The position numbers were made by a program, and so were the translations under genes. Below are positions 1 to 10,515 of a stretch of DNA of 64,000 nt, in pieces. The stretch is from Dryomyza anilis (Eukaryota > Arthropoda > Insecta > Diptera > Dryomyzidae). Within the stretch, counting starts at the first letter, position 1. The number at the start of each line of letters is the position of its first letter. The DNA lies in NCBI GenBank assembly GCA_951804985.1, contig OX638135.1:43290324-43354323 (forward strand), written 5' to 3'. Under the pieces are notes generated by a model, which saw only the letters and a list, made by a program, of their open reading frames with translations, was not told the origin of the DNA and did not search any database.

Positions 1-1900
1 TGTTGATCTTGTTTATCTTGTTGATCTTGTTGATCTTGTTGATCTTCTTGATCTTTTTGATATTTTTGATATTTTTGATATTTTTGATATTTTTGATATT
101 TTTGATATTTTTGATATTTTTGATATTTTTGATATTTTTGATATTTTTGATATTTTTGATATTTTTGATATTTTTGATATTTTTGATATTTTTGATATTT
201 TTGATATTTTTGATATTTTTGATATTTTTGATATTTTTGATATTTTTGATACTTTTGATCTTTTGATCTTTTGATCTTTTTGATCTTTTTGATCTTTTTG
301 ATCTTTTTGATCTTTTTGATCTTTTTGATCTTTTTGATCTTTTTGATCTTTTTGATCATTTGATCTTTTTGATCTTTTTGATCTTGTTGATCTTGTTGAT
401 CTTGTTGATCTTGTTGATCTTGTTGATCTTGTTGATCTTGTTGATCTTGTTGATCTTGTTGATCTTGTTGATCTTGTTGATCTTGTTGATCTTGTTGATC
501 TTTTTGATCTTTTAGATCTTGTTGATCTTTTAGATCTTGTTGATCTTTTTGATCTTTTTGAACTTGTTGATCTTGTTGATCATGTTGATCTTGTTTATCT
601 TATTGATCTTGTTTATCTTGTTGATCTTGTTGATCTTGTTGATCTTGTTGATCTTGTTGATCTTGTTGATCTTGTTGATCTTTTTGATCTTTTAGATCTT
701 GTTGATCTTTTTGATCTTTTTGAACTTTTTGATCTTTTTGATCTTTTTGATCTTTTTGATCTTTTTGATCTTTTTGATCTTTTTGATCTTTTTGATATTT
801 TTGATATTTTTGATATTTTTGATATTTTTGATATTTTTGATATTTTTGATCTTTTTGATCTTTTTGATCTTTTTGATCTTTTTGATCTTTTTGATCTTTT
901 TGATCTTTTTGATCTTTTTGATCTCTTTGATCTCTTTGATCTTTTTGATCTTTTTGATCTTTTTGATCTTTTTGATCTTTTTGATCTTGTTGATCTTGTT
1001 GATCTTTTTGATCTTTTGGATTTTTTTTAACTTTTTGATCTTGTTGATCTTGTTGATCTTTCTGATCTTGTTGATCTTGTTGATCTTGTTGATCTTGTTG
1101 ATCTTGTTGATCTTGTTGATCTTGTTGATCTTGTTGATCTTGTTGATCTTGTTGATCTTGTTGATCTTGTTGATCTTGTTGATCTTGTTGATCTTGTTGA
1201 TCTTGTTGATCTTGTTGATCATGTTGATCTTGTTGATCTTGCTGATCATTTTGATTTTTTTGATCTTTTTGATCTTTTTGATCTTTTTGATCTTTTTGAT
1301 CTTTTTGATCTTTTTGATCTTTTTGATCTTTTTGATCTTTTTGATCTTTTTGATCTTTTTGATCTTTTTGATCTTTTTGATCTTTTTGATCTTTTTGATC
1401 TTTTTGATCTTTTTGATCTTTTTGATCTTTTTGATCTTTTTGATCTTGTTGATCTTTTTGATCTTTTGGATTTTTTTGAACTTTTTGATCTTGTTGATCT
1501 TGTTGATCTTTCTGATCTTGCTGATCTTGTTGATCTTGTTGATCTTGTTGATCTTGCTGATCATTTTGATATTTTTGATCTTTTTGATCTTTTTGATCTT
1601 TTTGATCTTTTTGATCTTTTTGATCTTTTTGATCTTTTTGATCTTTTTGATCTTTTTGATCTTTTTGATCTTTTTGATCTTTTTGATCTTTTTGATCTTT
1701 TTGATCTTTTTGATCTTTTTGATCTTTTTGATCTTTTTGATCTTTTTGATCTTTTTGATCTTTTTGATCTTTTTGATCTTTTTGATCTTTTTGATCTTTT
1801 TGATCTTTTTGATCTTTTTGATCTTTTTGATCTTTTTGATCTTTTTGATCTTTTTGATCTTTTTGATCTTTTTGATCTTGTTGATCTTGTTGATCTTTTT
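1..1900. repeat. Partial higher-order repeat at the left edge
   Basis: The landmark order is: V units and a GATCTTCTT; 21 A units (59-247); two 8-bp GATCTTTT slips (257-272); F run; 8-bp GATCATTT (354-361); 13 V units (380-496); two GATCTTTTA units (506, 524); TATC-type units (596, 614); GATCTTTTA again (near 687); short A run (near 800-845); two GATCTCTTT units (near 925); a boundary cassette with TAAC (near 1018); V run with GATCATGTT; then GATCATTTT and GATTTTTTT (near 1240-1258). A second cassette, with GAAC, lies near 1468. The same order is seen at 24.9-26.1 kb, so this is the end of a related HOR copy rather than unique flank. Confidence 0.85.
59..247. repeat. Run of 21 GATATTTTT units
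   Basis: There are 189 bases of pure GATATTTTT, exactly 21 units. The C of GATC is replaced by A in each, so this run contains no GATC site. It follows a GATCTTCTT unit, as the A runs near 3682, 5830, 8905, 24926 and 57671 also do. Confidence 0.95.
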
Positions 1901-1963
1901 GATCTTTTGGATTTTTTTGAACTTTTTGATCTTGTTGATCTTGTTGATCTTTCTGATCTTGTT
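1901..1963. repeat. Left boundary cassette of V runs (type example, GAAC form)
   Basis: In order the cassette is GATCTTTTG, GATTTTTTT, GAACTTTTT, usually two V units, then GATCTTTCT, after which a V run starts. I found the GAAC form near 1468, 1908, 4570, 7520, 10524, 13230, 16297, 19526, 21002, 27297, 29321, 32910, 36778, 37345, 41564, 42059, 42581, 43391, 43912 and 63957. A form with GATC in place of GAAC is near 36283 and 41114. The constancy of five or six linked rare units in a fixed order shows common descent. No function is implied. Confidence 0.9.
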
Positions 1964-4561
1964 GATCTTGTTGATCTTGTTGATCTTGTTGATCTTGTTG
2001 ATCTTGTTGATCTTGTTGATCTTGTTGATCTTGTTGATCTTGTTGATCTTGTTGATCTTGTTGATCTTGTTGATCTTATTGATCTTGCTGATCATTTTGA
2101 TTTTTTTGATATTTTTGATCTTTTTGATATTTTTGATCTTTTTGATCTTTTTGATCTTTTTGATCTTTTTGATCTTTTTGATCTTTTTGATCTTTTTGAT
2201 CTTTTTGATCTTTTTGATCTTTTTGATCTTTTTGATCTTTTTGATCTTTTTGATCTTTTTGATCTTTTTGATCTTGTTGATCTTGTTGATCTTGTTGATC
2301 TTGTTGATCTTGTTGATCTTGTTGATCTTGTTGATCTTGTTGATCTTGTTGATCTTGTTGATCTTGTTGATCTTGTTGATCTTGTTGATCTTGTTGATCT
2401 TGTTGATCTTGTTGATCTTGTTGATCTTGTTGATCTTGTTGATCTTGTTGATCTTGTTGATCTTGTTGATCTTGTTGATCTTGTTGATCTTGTTGATCTT
2501 GTTGATCTTGTTGATCTTGTTGATCTTGTTGATCTTGTTGATCTTGTTGATCTTGTTGATCTTGTTGATCTTGGTGATCTTGTTGATCTTGTTGATCTTG
2601 TTTTTGATCTTGTTTTTGATCTTTTTGATCTTTTTGATCTTGTTGATCTTGTTTTTGATCTTTTTGATCTTTTTGATCTTTTTGATCTTTTTGATTTTTT
2701 GATCTTTTTGATCTTTTGGATCTTTTTGATCTTTTTGATCTTTTTGATTTTTTGATCTTTTTGATCTTTTTGATCTTTTTGATCTTTTTGATCTTTTTGA
2801 TCTTGTTGATCTTGTTGATCTTGTTGATCTTGTTGATCTTGTTGATCTTGTTGATTTTGTTGATCTTGTTGATCTTGTTGATCTTGTTTATCTTGTTGAT
2901 CTTGTTGATCTTGTTGATCTTGTTGATCTTGTTGATCTTGTTGATCTTGTTGATCTTGTTGATCTTGCTAATCTTGTTGATCTTGTTGATCTTGTTGATC
3001 TTGTTGATCTTGTTGATCTTGTTGATCTTGTTGATCTTGTTGATCTTGTTGATCTTGTTGATCTTGTTGATCTTGTTGATCTTGTTGATCTTGTTGATCT
3101 TGTTTATCTTGTTGATCTTGTTGATCTTGTTGATCTTGTTGATCTTGTTGATCTTGTTGATCTTGTTGATCTTGTTGATCTTGTTGATCTTGTTGATCTT
3201 GTTGATCTTGTTGATCTTGTTGATCTTGTTGATCTTGATGATCTTGTTGATCTTGTTGATCTTGTTGATCTTGTTGATCTTGTTGATCTTGTTGATCTTG
3301 TGGATCTTGTTGATCTTTTTGATCTTTTTGATCTTTTTGATCTTTTTGATCTTTTTGATCTTTTTGATCTTTTTGATCTTTTTGATCTTTTTGATCTTTT
3401 TGATCTTTTTGATCTTGTTGATCTTGTTGATCTTGTTGATCTTGTTGATCTTGTTGATCTTGTTGATCTTGTTGATCTATTTGATCTTGTTGATCTTGTT
3501 GATCTATTTGATCTTTTTGATCTTTTTGATCTTTTTGATCTTTTTGATCTTGTTGATCTTGTTGATCTTGTTGATCTTGTTGATCTTGTTGATCTTGTTT
3601 ATCTTGTTGATCTTGTTTATCTTGTTGATCTTGTTGATCTTGTTGATCTTTTTGGTCTTTTTGATCTTCTTGATCTTTTTGATATTTTTGATATTTTTGA
3701 CATTTTTGACATTTTTGATATTTTTGATATTTTTGATATTTTTGATATTTTTGATATTTTTGATATATTTGATAATTTTGATCTTTTTGATCTTTTTGAT
3801 CTTTTTGATCTTTATGATCTTTTTGATCTTTTTGATCTTTTTGATCTTTTTGATCTTTTTGATCTTTTTGATCTTTTTGATCTTTTTGATCTTTTTGATC
3901 ATTTGATCTTTTTGATCTTTTTGATCTTGTTGATCTTGTTGATCTTGTTGATCTTGTTGATCTTGTTGATCTTGTTGATCTTGTTGATCTTGTTGATCTT
4001 GTTGATCTTGTTGATCTTGTTGATCTTGTTGATCTTGTTGATCTTGTTGATCTTGTTGATCTTGTTGATCTTGTTGATCTTGTTGATCTTGTTGATCTTG
4101 TTGATCTTGTTTATCTTATTGATCTTGTTTATCTTGTTGATCTTGTTGATCTTGTTGATCTTGTTGATCTTGATGATCTTGTTGATCTTGTTGATCTTTT
4201 TGATCTTTTGGATTTTTTTTAACTTTTTGATCTTGTTGATCTTTCTGATCTTGTTGATATTTTTGATCTTTTTGATCTTTTTGATCTTTTTGATTTTTTT
4301 GATCTTTTTGATCTTTTTGATCTTTTTGATCTTTTTGATCTTTTTGATCTTTTTGATCTTTTTGATTTTTTTGATCTTTTTGATCTTTTTGATCTTTTTG
4401 ATCTTTTTGATCTTTTTGATCTTTTTGATCTTTTTGATCTTTTTGATCTTTTTGATCTTTTTGATCTTTTTGATCTTTTTGATCTTTTTGATCTTTTTGA
4501 TCTTTTTGATCTTTTTGATCTTTTTGATCTTTTTGATCTTGTTGATCTTGTTGATCTTTTT
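1901..4561. repeat. HOR superunit copy 1, subunit alpha
   Basis: It starts at a boundary cassette (units GATCTTTTG, GATTTTTTT, GAACTTTTT at 1901-1927). Then come a V run ending in GATCTTATT and GATCTTGCT, GATCATTTT, F run, long V run (about 2270-2590) with GATCTTGGT, three 12-bp units (2594-2617, 2645-2656), two 8-bp GATTTTTT slips (2693, 2746), V runs with an AATC unit (near 2967), GATCTTGAT (near 3233) and GATCTTGTG (near 3295), paired GATCTATTT, GGTC (near 3652), A run with GACATTTTT, GATCTTTAT (near 3808), GATCATTT (near 3898), TATC units (near 4110-4130) and a TAAC cassette (near 4209). The block at 10516 repeats the order. Confidence 0.85.
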
Positions 4562-6503
4562 GATCTTTTGGATTTTTTTGAACTTTTTGATCTTGTTGAT
4601 CTTGTTGATCTTTCTGATCTTGTTGATCTTGTTGATCTTGTTGATCTTGTTGATCTTGTTGATCTTGTTGATCTTGTTGATCTTGTTGATCTTGTTGATC
4701 TTATTGATCTTGTTGATCTTGTTGATCTTGCTGATCATTTTGATTTTTTTGATATTTTTGATCTTTTTGATCTTTTTGATCTTTTTGATCTTTTTGATCT
4801 TTTTGATCTTTTTGATCTTTTTGATCTTTTTGATCTTTTTGATCTTTTTGATCTTTTTGATCTTTTTGGTCTTTTTGATCTTTTTGATCTTTTTGATCTT
4901 TTTGATCTTTTTGATCTTTTTGATCTTGTTGATCTTGTTGATCTTGTTGATCTTGTTGATCTTGTTGATTTTGTTGATCTTGTTGATCTTGTTGATCTTG
5001 TTGATCTTGTTGATCTTTTTGATCTTGTTGATCTTGGTGATCTTGTTGATCTTGTTGATCTTGTTGATCTTGCTAATCTTGTTGATCTTGTTGATCTTGT
5101 TGATCTTGTTGATCTTGTTGATCTTGTTGATCTTGTTGATCTTGTTGATCTTGTTGATCTTGTTGATCTTGTTGATCTTGTTGATCTTGTTGATCTTGTT
5201 GATCTTGTTGATCTTGTTGATCTTGTTGATCTTGTTGATCTTGTTGATCTTGTTGATCTTGTTGATCTTGTTGATCTTGTTGATCTTGTTGATCTTGTTG
5301 ATCTTGTTGATCTTGTTGATCTTGTTGATCTTGTTGATCTTGTTGATCTTGTTGATCTTGTTGATCTTGTTGATCTTGTTGATCTTGTTGATCTTGTTGA
5401 TCTTGATGATCTTGTTGATCTTGTTGATCTTGTTGATCTTGTTGATCTTGTTGATCTTGTTGATCTTGTGGATCTTGTTGATCTTTTTGATCTTTTTGAT
5501 CTTTTTGATCTTTTTGATCTTTTTGATCTTTTTGATCTTTTTGATCTTTTTGATCTTTTTGATCTTTTTGATCTTTTTGATCTTGTTGATCTTGTTGATC
5601 TTGTTGATCTTGTTGATCTTGTTGATCTATTTGATCTTGTTGATCTTGTTGATCTATTTGATCTTTTTGATCTTTTTGATCTTTTTGATCTTTTTGATCT
5701 TGTTGATCTTGTTGATCTTGTTGATCTTGTTGATCTTGTTGATCTTGTTTATCTTGTTGATCTTGTTTATCTTGTTGATCTTGTTGATCTTGTTGATCTT
5801 TTTGGTCTTTTTGATCTTCTTGATCTTTTTGATATTTTTGATATTTTTGACATTTTTGATATTTTTGATATTTTTGATATTTTTGATATTTTTGATATTT
5901 TTGATATTTTTGATAATTTTGATCTTTTTGATCTTTATGATCTTTTTGACCTTTTTGATCTTTTTGATCTTTTTGATCTTTTTGATCTTTTTGATCTTTT
6001 TGATCTTTTTGATCATTTGATCTTTTTGATCTTTTTGATCTTGTTGATCTTGTTGATCTTGTTGATCTTGTTGATCTTGTTGATCTTGTTGATCTTGTTG
6101 ATCTTGTTGATCTTGTTGATCTTGTTGATCTTGTTGATCTTGTTGATCTTGTTGATCTTGTTTATCTTATTGATCTTGTTTATCTTGTTGATCTTGTTGA
6201 TCTTGTTGATCTTGTTGATCTTGTTGATCTTGTTGATCTTGTTGATCTTTTAGATCTTGTTGATCTTTTTGATCTTTTTGATCTTTTTGAACATTTTGAT
6301 CTTTTTGATCTTTTTGTTCTTTTTGATATTTTTGATATTTTTGATCTTTTTGATCTTTTTGATCTTTTTGATCTTTTTGATCTTTTGGATCTTTTTGATC
6401 TCTTTGATCTTTTTGATCTTTTTGATCTTTTTGATCTTTTTGATCTTTTTGATCTTTTTGATCTTTTTGATCTTTTTGATCTTGTTGATCTTGTTGATCT
6501 TTT

Positions 6504-6552
6504 TGATCTTTTGGATTTTTTTTAACTTTTTGATCTTGTTGATCTTTCTGAT
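6504..6552. repeat. Left boundary cassette of V runs (type example, TAAC form)
   Basis: Same as the GAAC form but the third unit is TAACTTTTT. I found it near 1018, 4209, 6512, 9606, 12789, 15226, 18384, 20354, 25770, 28862, 32406, 47377, 52945, 59253, 61103, 61564 and 63200. In most cases the V run that follows carries GATCATGTT near its right end, a pairing I did not see in the GAAC form, where GATCTTATT is usual instead. Confidence 0.9.
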
Positions 6553-7052
6553 CTTGTTGATCTTGTTGATCTTGTTGATCTTGTTGATCTTGTTGATCTT
6601 GTTGATCTTGTTGATCTTGTTGATCTTGTTGATCTTGTTGATCTTGTTGATCTTGTTGATCTTGTTGATCTTGTTGATCTTGTTGATCTTGTTGATCTTG
6701 TTGATCTTGTTGATCTTGTTGATCATGTTGATCTTGTTGATCTTGCTGATCATTTTGATTTTTTTGATATTTTTGATCTTTTTGATCTTTTTGATCTTTT
6801 TGATCTTTTTGATCTTTTTGATCTTTTTGATCTTTATGATCTTTTTGATCTTTTTGATCTTTTTGATCTTTTTGATCTTTTTGATCTTTTTGATCTTTTT
6901 GATCTTTTTGATCTTTTTGATCTTTTTGATCTTTTTGATCTTTTTGATCTTTTTGATCTTTTTGATCTTTTTGATCTTTTTGATCTTTTTGATCTTTTTG
7001 ATCTTTTTGATCTTTTTGATCTTTTTGATCTTTTTGATCTTTTTGATCTTTT

Positions 7053-7079
7053 GATCTTGCTGATCATTTTGATATTTTT
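7053..7079. repeat. Right boundary cassette of V runs (type example)
   Basis: Units GATCTTGCT, GATCATTTT and then GATATTTTT or GATTTTTTT close most V runs that begin with a left cassette. Examples lie near 1240, 1558, 2085, 4730, 6746, 9830, 20710, 29415, 42147, 43485, 53150, 59520 and 63540. The example given follows an 8-bp slip (7045-7052) with no V run, so the cassette can also stand alone, as it does at 10112, 15777 and 18898. The GATCATTTT unit contains the only TGATCA hexamer context besides GATCATTT and GATCATGTT. Confidence 0.85.
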
Positions 7080-7511
7080 GATCTTTTTGATCTTTTTGAT
7101 CTTTTTGATCTTTTTGATATTTTTGATCTTTTTGATCTTTTTGATCTTTTTGATCTTTTTGATCTTTTTGATCTTTTTGATCTTTTTGATCTTTTTGATC
7201 TTTTTGATCTTTTTGATCTTTTTGATCTTTTTGATCTTTTTGATCTTTTTGATCTTTTTGATCTTTTTGATCTTTTTGATCTTTTTGATCTTTTTGATCT
7301 TTTTGATCTTTTTGATCTTTTTGATCTTTTTGATCTTTTTGATCTTTTTGATCTTTTTGATCTTTTTGATCTTTTTGATCTTTTTGATCTTTTTGATCTT
7401 TTTGATCTTTTTGATCTTTTTGATCTTTTTGATCTTTTTGATCTTTTTGATCTTTTTGATCTTTTTGATCTTTTTGATCTTTTTGATCTTGTTGATCTTG
7501 TTGATCTTTTT

Positions 7512-10500
7512 GATCTTTTGGATTTTTTTGAACTTTTTGATCTTGTTGATCTTGTTGATCTTTCTGATCTTGTTGATCTTGTTGATCTTGTTGATCTTGT
7601 TGATCTTGTTGATCTTGTTGATCTTGTTGATCTTGTTGATCTTGTTGATCTTGTTGATCTTGTTGATCTTATTGATCTTGTTGATCTTGTTGATCTTGCT
7701 GATCATTTTGATTTTTTTGATATTTTTGATCTTTTTGATCTTTTTGATCTTTTTGATCTTTTTGATCTTTTTGATCTTTTTGATCTTTTTGATCTTTTTG
7801 GTCTTTTTGATCTTTTTGATCTTTTTGATCTTTTTGATCTTTTTGATCTTTTTGATCTTTTTGATCTTGTTGATATTGTTGATCTTTTTGATCTTTTTGA
7901 TCTTTTTGATCTTTTTGATCTTTTTGATCTTTTTGATCTTTTTGATCTTTTTGATCTTTTTGATCTTTTTGATCTTTTTGATCTTTTTGATCTAGTTGAT
8001 CTAGTTGATCTTGTTGATCTTGTTGATCTTGTTGATCTTGTTGATCTTGTTGATCTTGTTGATCTTGTTGATCTTTTTGATCTTGTTGATCTTGGTGATC
8101 TTGTTGATCTTGTTGATCTTGTTGATCTTGCTAATCTTGTTGATCTTGTTGATCTTTTTGATCTTGTTGATCTTGTTGATCTTGTTGATCTTGTTGATCT
8201 TGTTGATCTTGTTGATCTTGTTGATCTTGTTGATCTTGTTGATCTTGTTGATCTTGTTGATCTTGTTGATCTTGTTGATCTTGTTGATCTTGTTGATCTT
8301 GTTGATCTTGTTGATCTTGTTGATCTTGTTGATCTTGTTGATCTTGTTGATCTTGTTGATCTTGTTGATCTTGTTGATCTTGTTGATCTTGTTGATCTTG
8401 TTGATCTTGTTGATCTTGTTGATCTTGTTGATCTTGTTGATCTTGATGATCTTGTTGATCTTGTTGATCTTGTTGATCTTGTTGATCTTGTTGATCTTGT
8501 TGATCTTGTTGATCTTGTTGATCTTGTTGATCTTGTTGATCTTGTGGATCTTGTTGATCTTTTTGATCTTTTTGATCTTTTTGATCTTTTTGATCTTTTT
8601 GATCTTTTTGATCTTTTTGATCTTTTTGATCTTTTTGATCTTTTTGATCTTGTTGATCTTGTTGATCTTGTTGATCTTGTTGATCTTGTTGATCTATTTG
8701 ATCTTGTTGATCTTGTTGATCTATTTGATCTTTTTGATCTTTTTGATCTTTTTGATCTTTTTGATCTTGTTGATCTTGTTGATCTTGTTGATCTTGTTGA
8801 TCTTGTTGATCTTGTTGATCTTGTTTATCTTGTTGATCTTGTTTATCTTGTTGATCTTGTTGATCTTGTTGATCTTTTTGGTCTTTTTGATCTTCTTGAT
8901 CTTTTTGATATTTTTGATATTTTTGACATTTTTGATATTTTTGATATTTTTGATATTTTTGATATTTTTGATATTTTTGATATTTTTGATATTTTTGATA
9001 TTTTTGATAATTTTGATCTTTTTGATCTTTTTGATCTTTATGATCTTTTTGATCTTTTTGATCTTTTTGATCTTTTTGATCTTTTTGATCTTTTTGATCT
9101 TTTTGATCTTTTTGATCATTTGATCTTTTTGATCTTTTTGATCTTGTTGATCTTGTTGATCTTGTTGATCTTGTTGATCTTGTTGATCTTGTTGATCTTG
9201 TTGATCTTGTTGATCTTGTTGATCTTGTTGATCTTGTTGATCTTGTTGATCTTGTTGATCTTGTTGATCTTGTTTATCTTATTGATCTTGTTTATCTTGT
9301 TGATCTTGTTGATCTTGTTGATCTTGTTGATCTTGTTGATCTTTTAGATCTTGTTGATCTTTTTGATCTTTTTGATCTTTTTGAACATTTTGATCTTTTT
9401 GATCTTTTTGTTCTTTTTGATATTTTTGATATTTTTGATCTTTTTGATCTTTTTGATCTTTTTGATCTTTTTGATCTTTTGGATCTTTTTGATCTCTTTG
9501 ATCTTTTTGATCTTTTTGATCTTTTTGATCTTTTTGATCTTTTTGATCTTTTTGATCTTTTTGATCTTTTTGATCTTGTTGATCTTGTTGATCTTTTTGA
9601 TCTTTTGGATTTTTTTTAACTTTTTGATCTTGTTGATCTTTCTGATCTTGTTGATCTTGTTGATCTTGTTGATCTTGTTGATCTTGTTGATCTTGTTGAT
9701 CTTGTTGATCTTGTTGATCTTGTTGATCTTGTTGATCTTGTTGATCTTGTTGATCTTGTTGATCTTGTTGATCTTGTTGATCTTGTTGATCTTGTTGATC
9801 ATGTTGATCTTGTTGATCTTGTTGATCTTGCTGATCATTTTGATTTTTTTGATATTTTTGATCTTTTTGATCTTTTTGATCTTTTTGATCTTTTTGATCT
9901 TTTTGATCTTTATGATCTTTTTGATCTTTTTGATCTTTTTGATCTTTTTGATCTTTTTGATCTTTTTGATCTTTTTGATCTTTTTGATCTTTTTGATCTT
10001 TTTGATCTTTTTGATCTTTTTGATCTTTTTGATCTTTTTGATCTTTTTGATCTTTTTGATCTTTTTGATCTTTTTGATCTTTTTGATCTTTTTGATCTTT
10101 TTGATCTTTTTGATCTTTTGATCTTGCTGATCATTTTGATATTTTTGATCTTTTTGATCTTTTTGATCTTTTTGATCTTTTTGATATTTTTGATCTTTTT
10201 GATCTTTTTGATCTTTTTGATCTTTTTGATCTTTTTGATCTTTTTGATCTTTTTGATCTTTTTGATCTTTTTGATCTTTTTGATCTTTTTGATCTTTTTG
10301 ATCTTTTTGATCTTTTTGATCTTTTTGATCTTTTTGATCTTTTTGATCTTTTTGATCTTTTTGATCTTTTTGATCTTTTTGATCTTTTTGATCTTTTTGA
10401 TCTTTTTGATCTTTTTGATCTTTTTGATCTTTTTGATCTTTTTGATCTTTTTGATCTTTTTGATCTTTTTGATCTTTTTGATCTTTTTGATCTTGTTGAT

Positions 10501-10515
10501 CTTGTTGATCTTTTT
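7512..10515. repeat. HOR superunit copy 1, subunit gamma
   Basis: It has the same landmark order as beta from GATCTTGGT (near 8090) to the 8-bp slip at 10112-10119, including GAACATTTT, the TTC unit and the GATCTTTTG/GATCTCTTT pair. It differs from beta near its start: after GGTC (near 7799) it has GATATTGTT (near 7870) and two adjacent GATCTAGTT units (near 7990-8007). Those two features mark gamma copies and recur near 16676-16813 and 19850-20014. Confidence 0.85.

Larger units (their letters stand above)
4562..7511. repeat. HOR superunit copy 1, subunit beta
   Basis: It starts with a GAAC boundary cassette. It then shares with alpha the series GATCTTGGT (near 5032), AATC (near 5072), GATCTTGAT (near 5400), GATCTTGTG (near 5464), GATCTATTT pair, GGTC, GACATTTTT, GATAATTTT, GATCTTTAT, GATCATTT (near 6012) and TATC units. 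It adds GATCTTTTA (near 6246), GAACATTTT (near 6290), a TTC-type unit (near 6317), GATCTTTTG plus GATCTCTTT (near 6384), a TAAC cassette (near 6512), V run with GATCATGTT, GATCTTTAT and an 8-bp GATCTTTT slip at 7045-7052 followed by GATCTTGCT. Confidence 0.85.

Noticed and set aside
59..247. GATA transcription-factor binding sites in the GATATTTTT runs
   Set aside because: The usual core is WGATAR. These units read TGATAT, so the base after GATA is T, not A or G. Only the scattered GATAATTTT units fit, and they are single landmark variants.
6384..6400. BamHI-like or transposon target-site signal at GGATC units
   Set aside because: GGATCT is just the junction between a GATCTTTTG unit and the next GATC. 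No inverted repeats or target duplications flank it.
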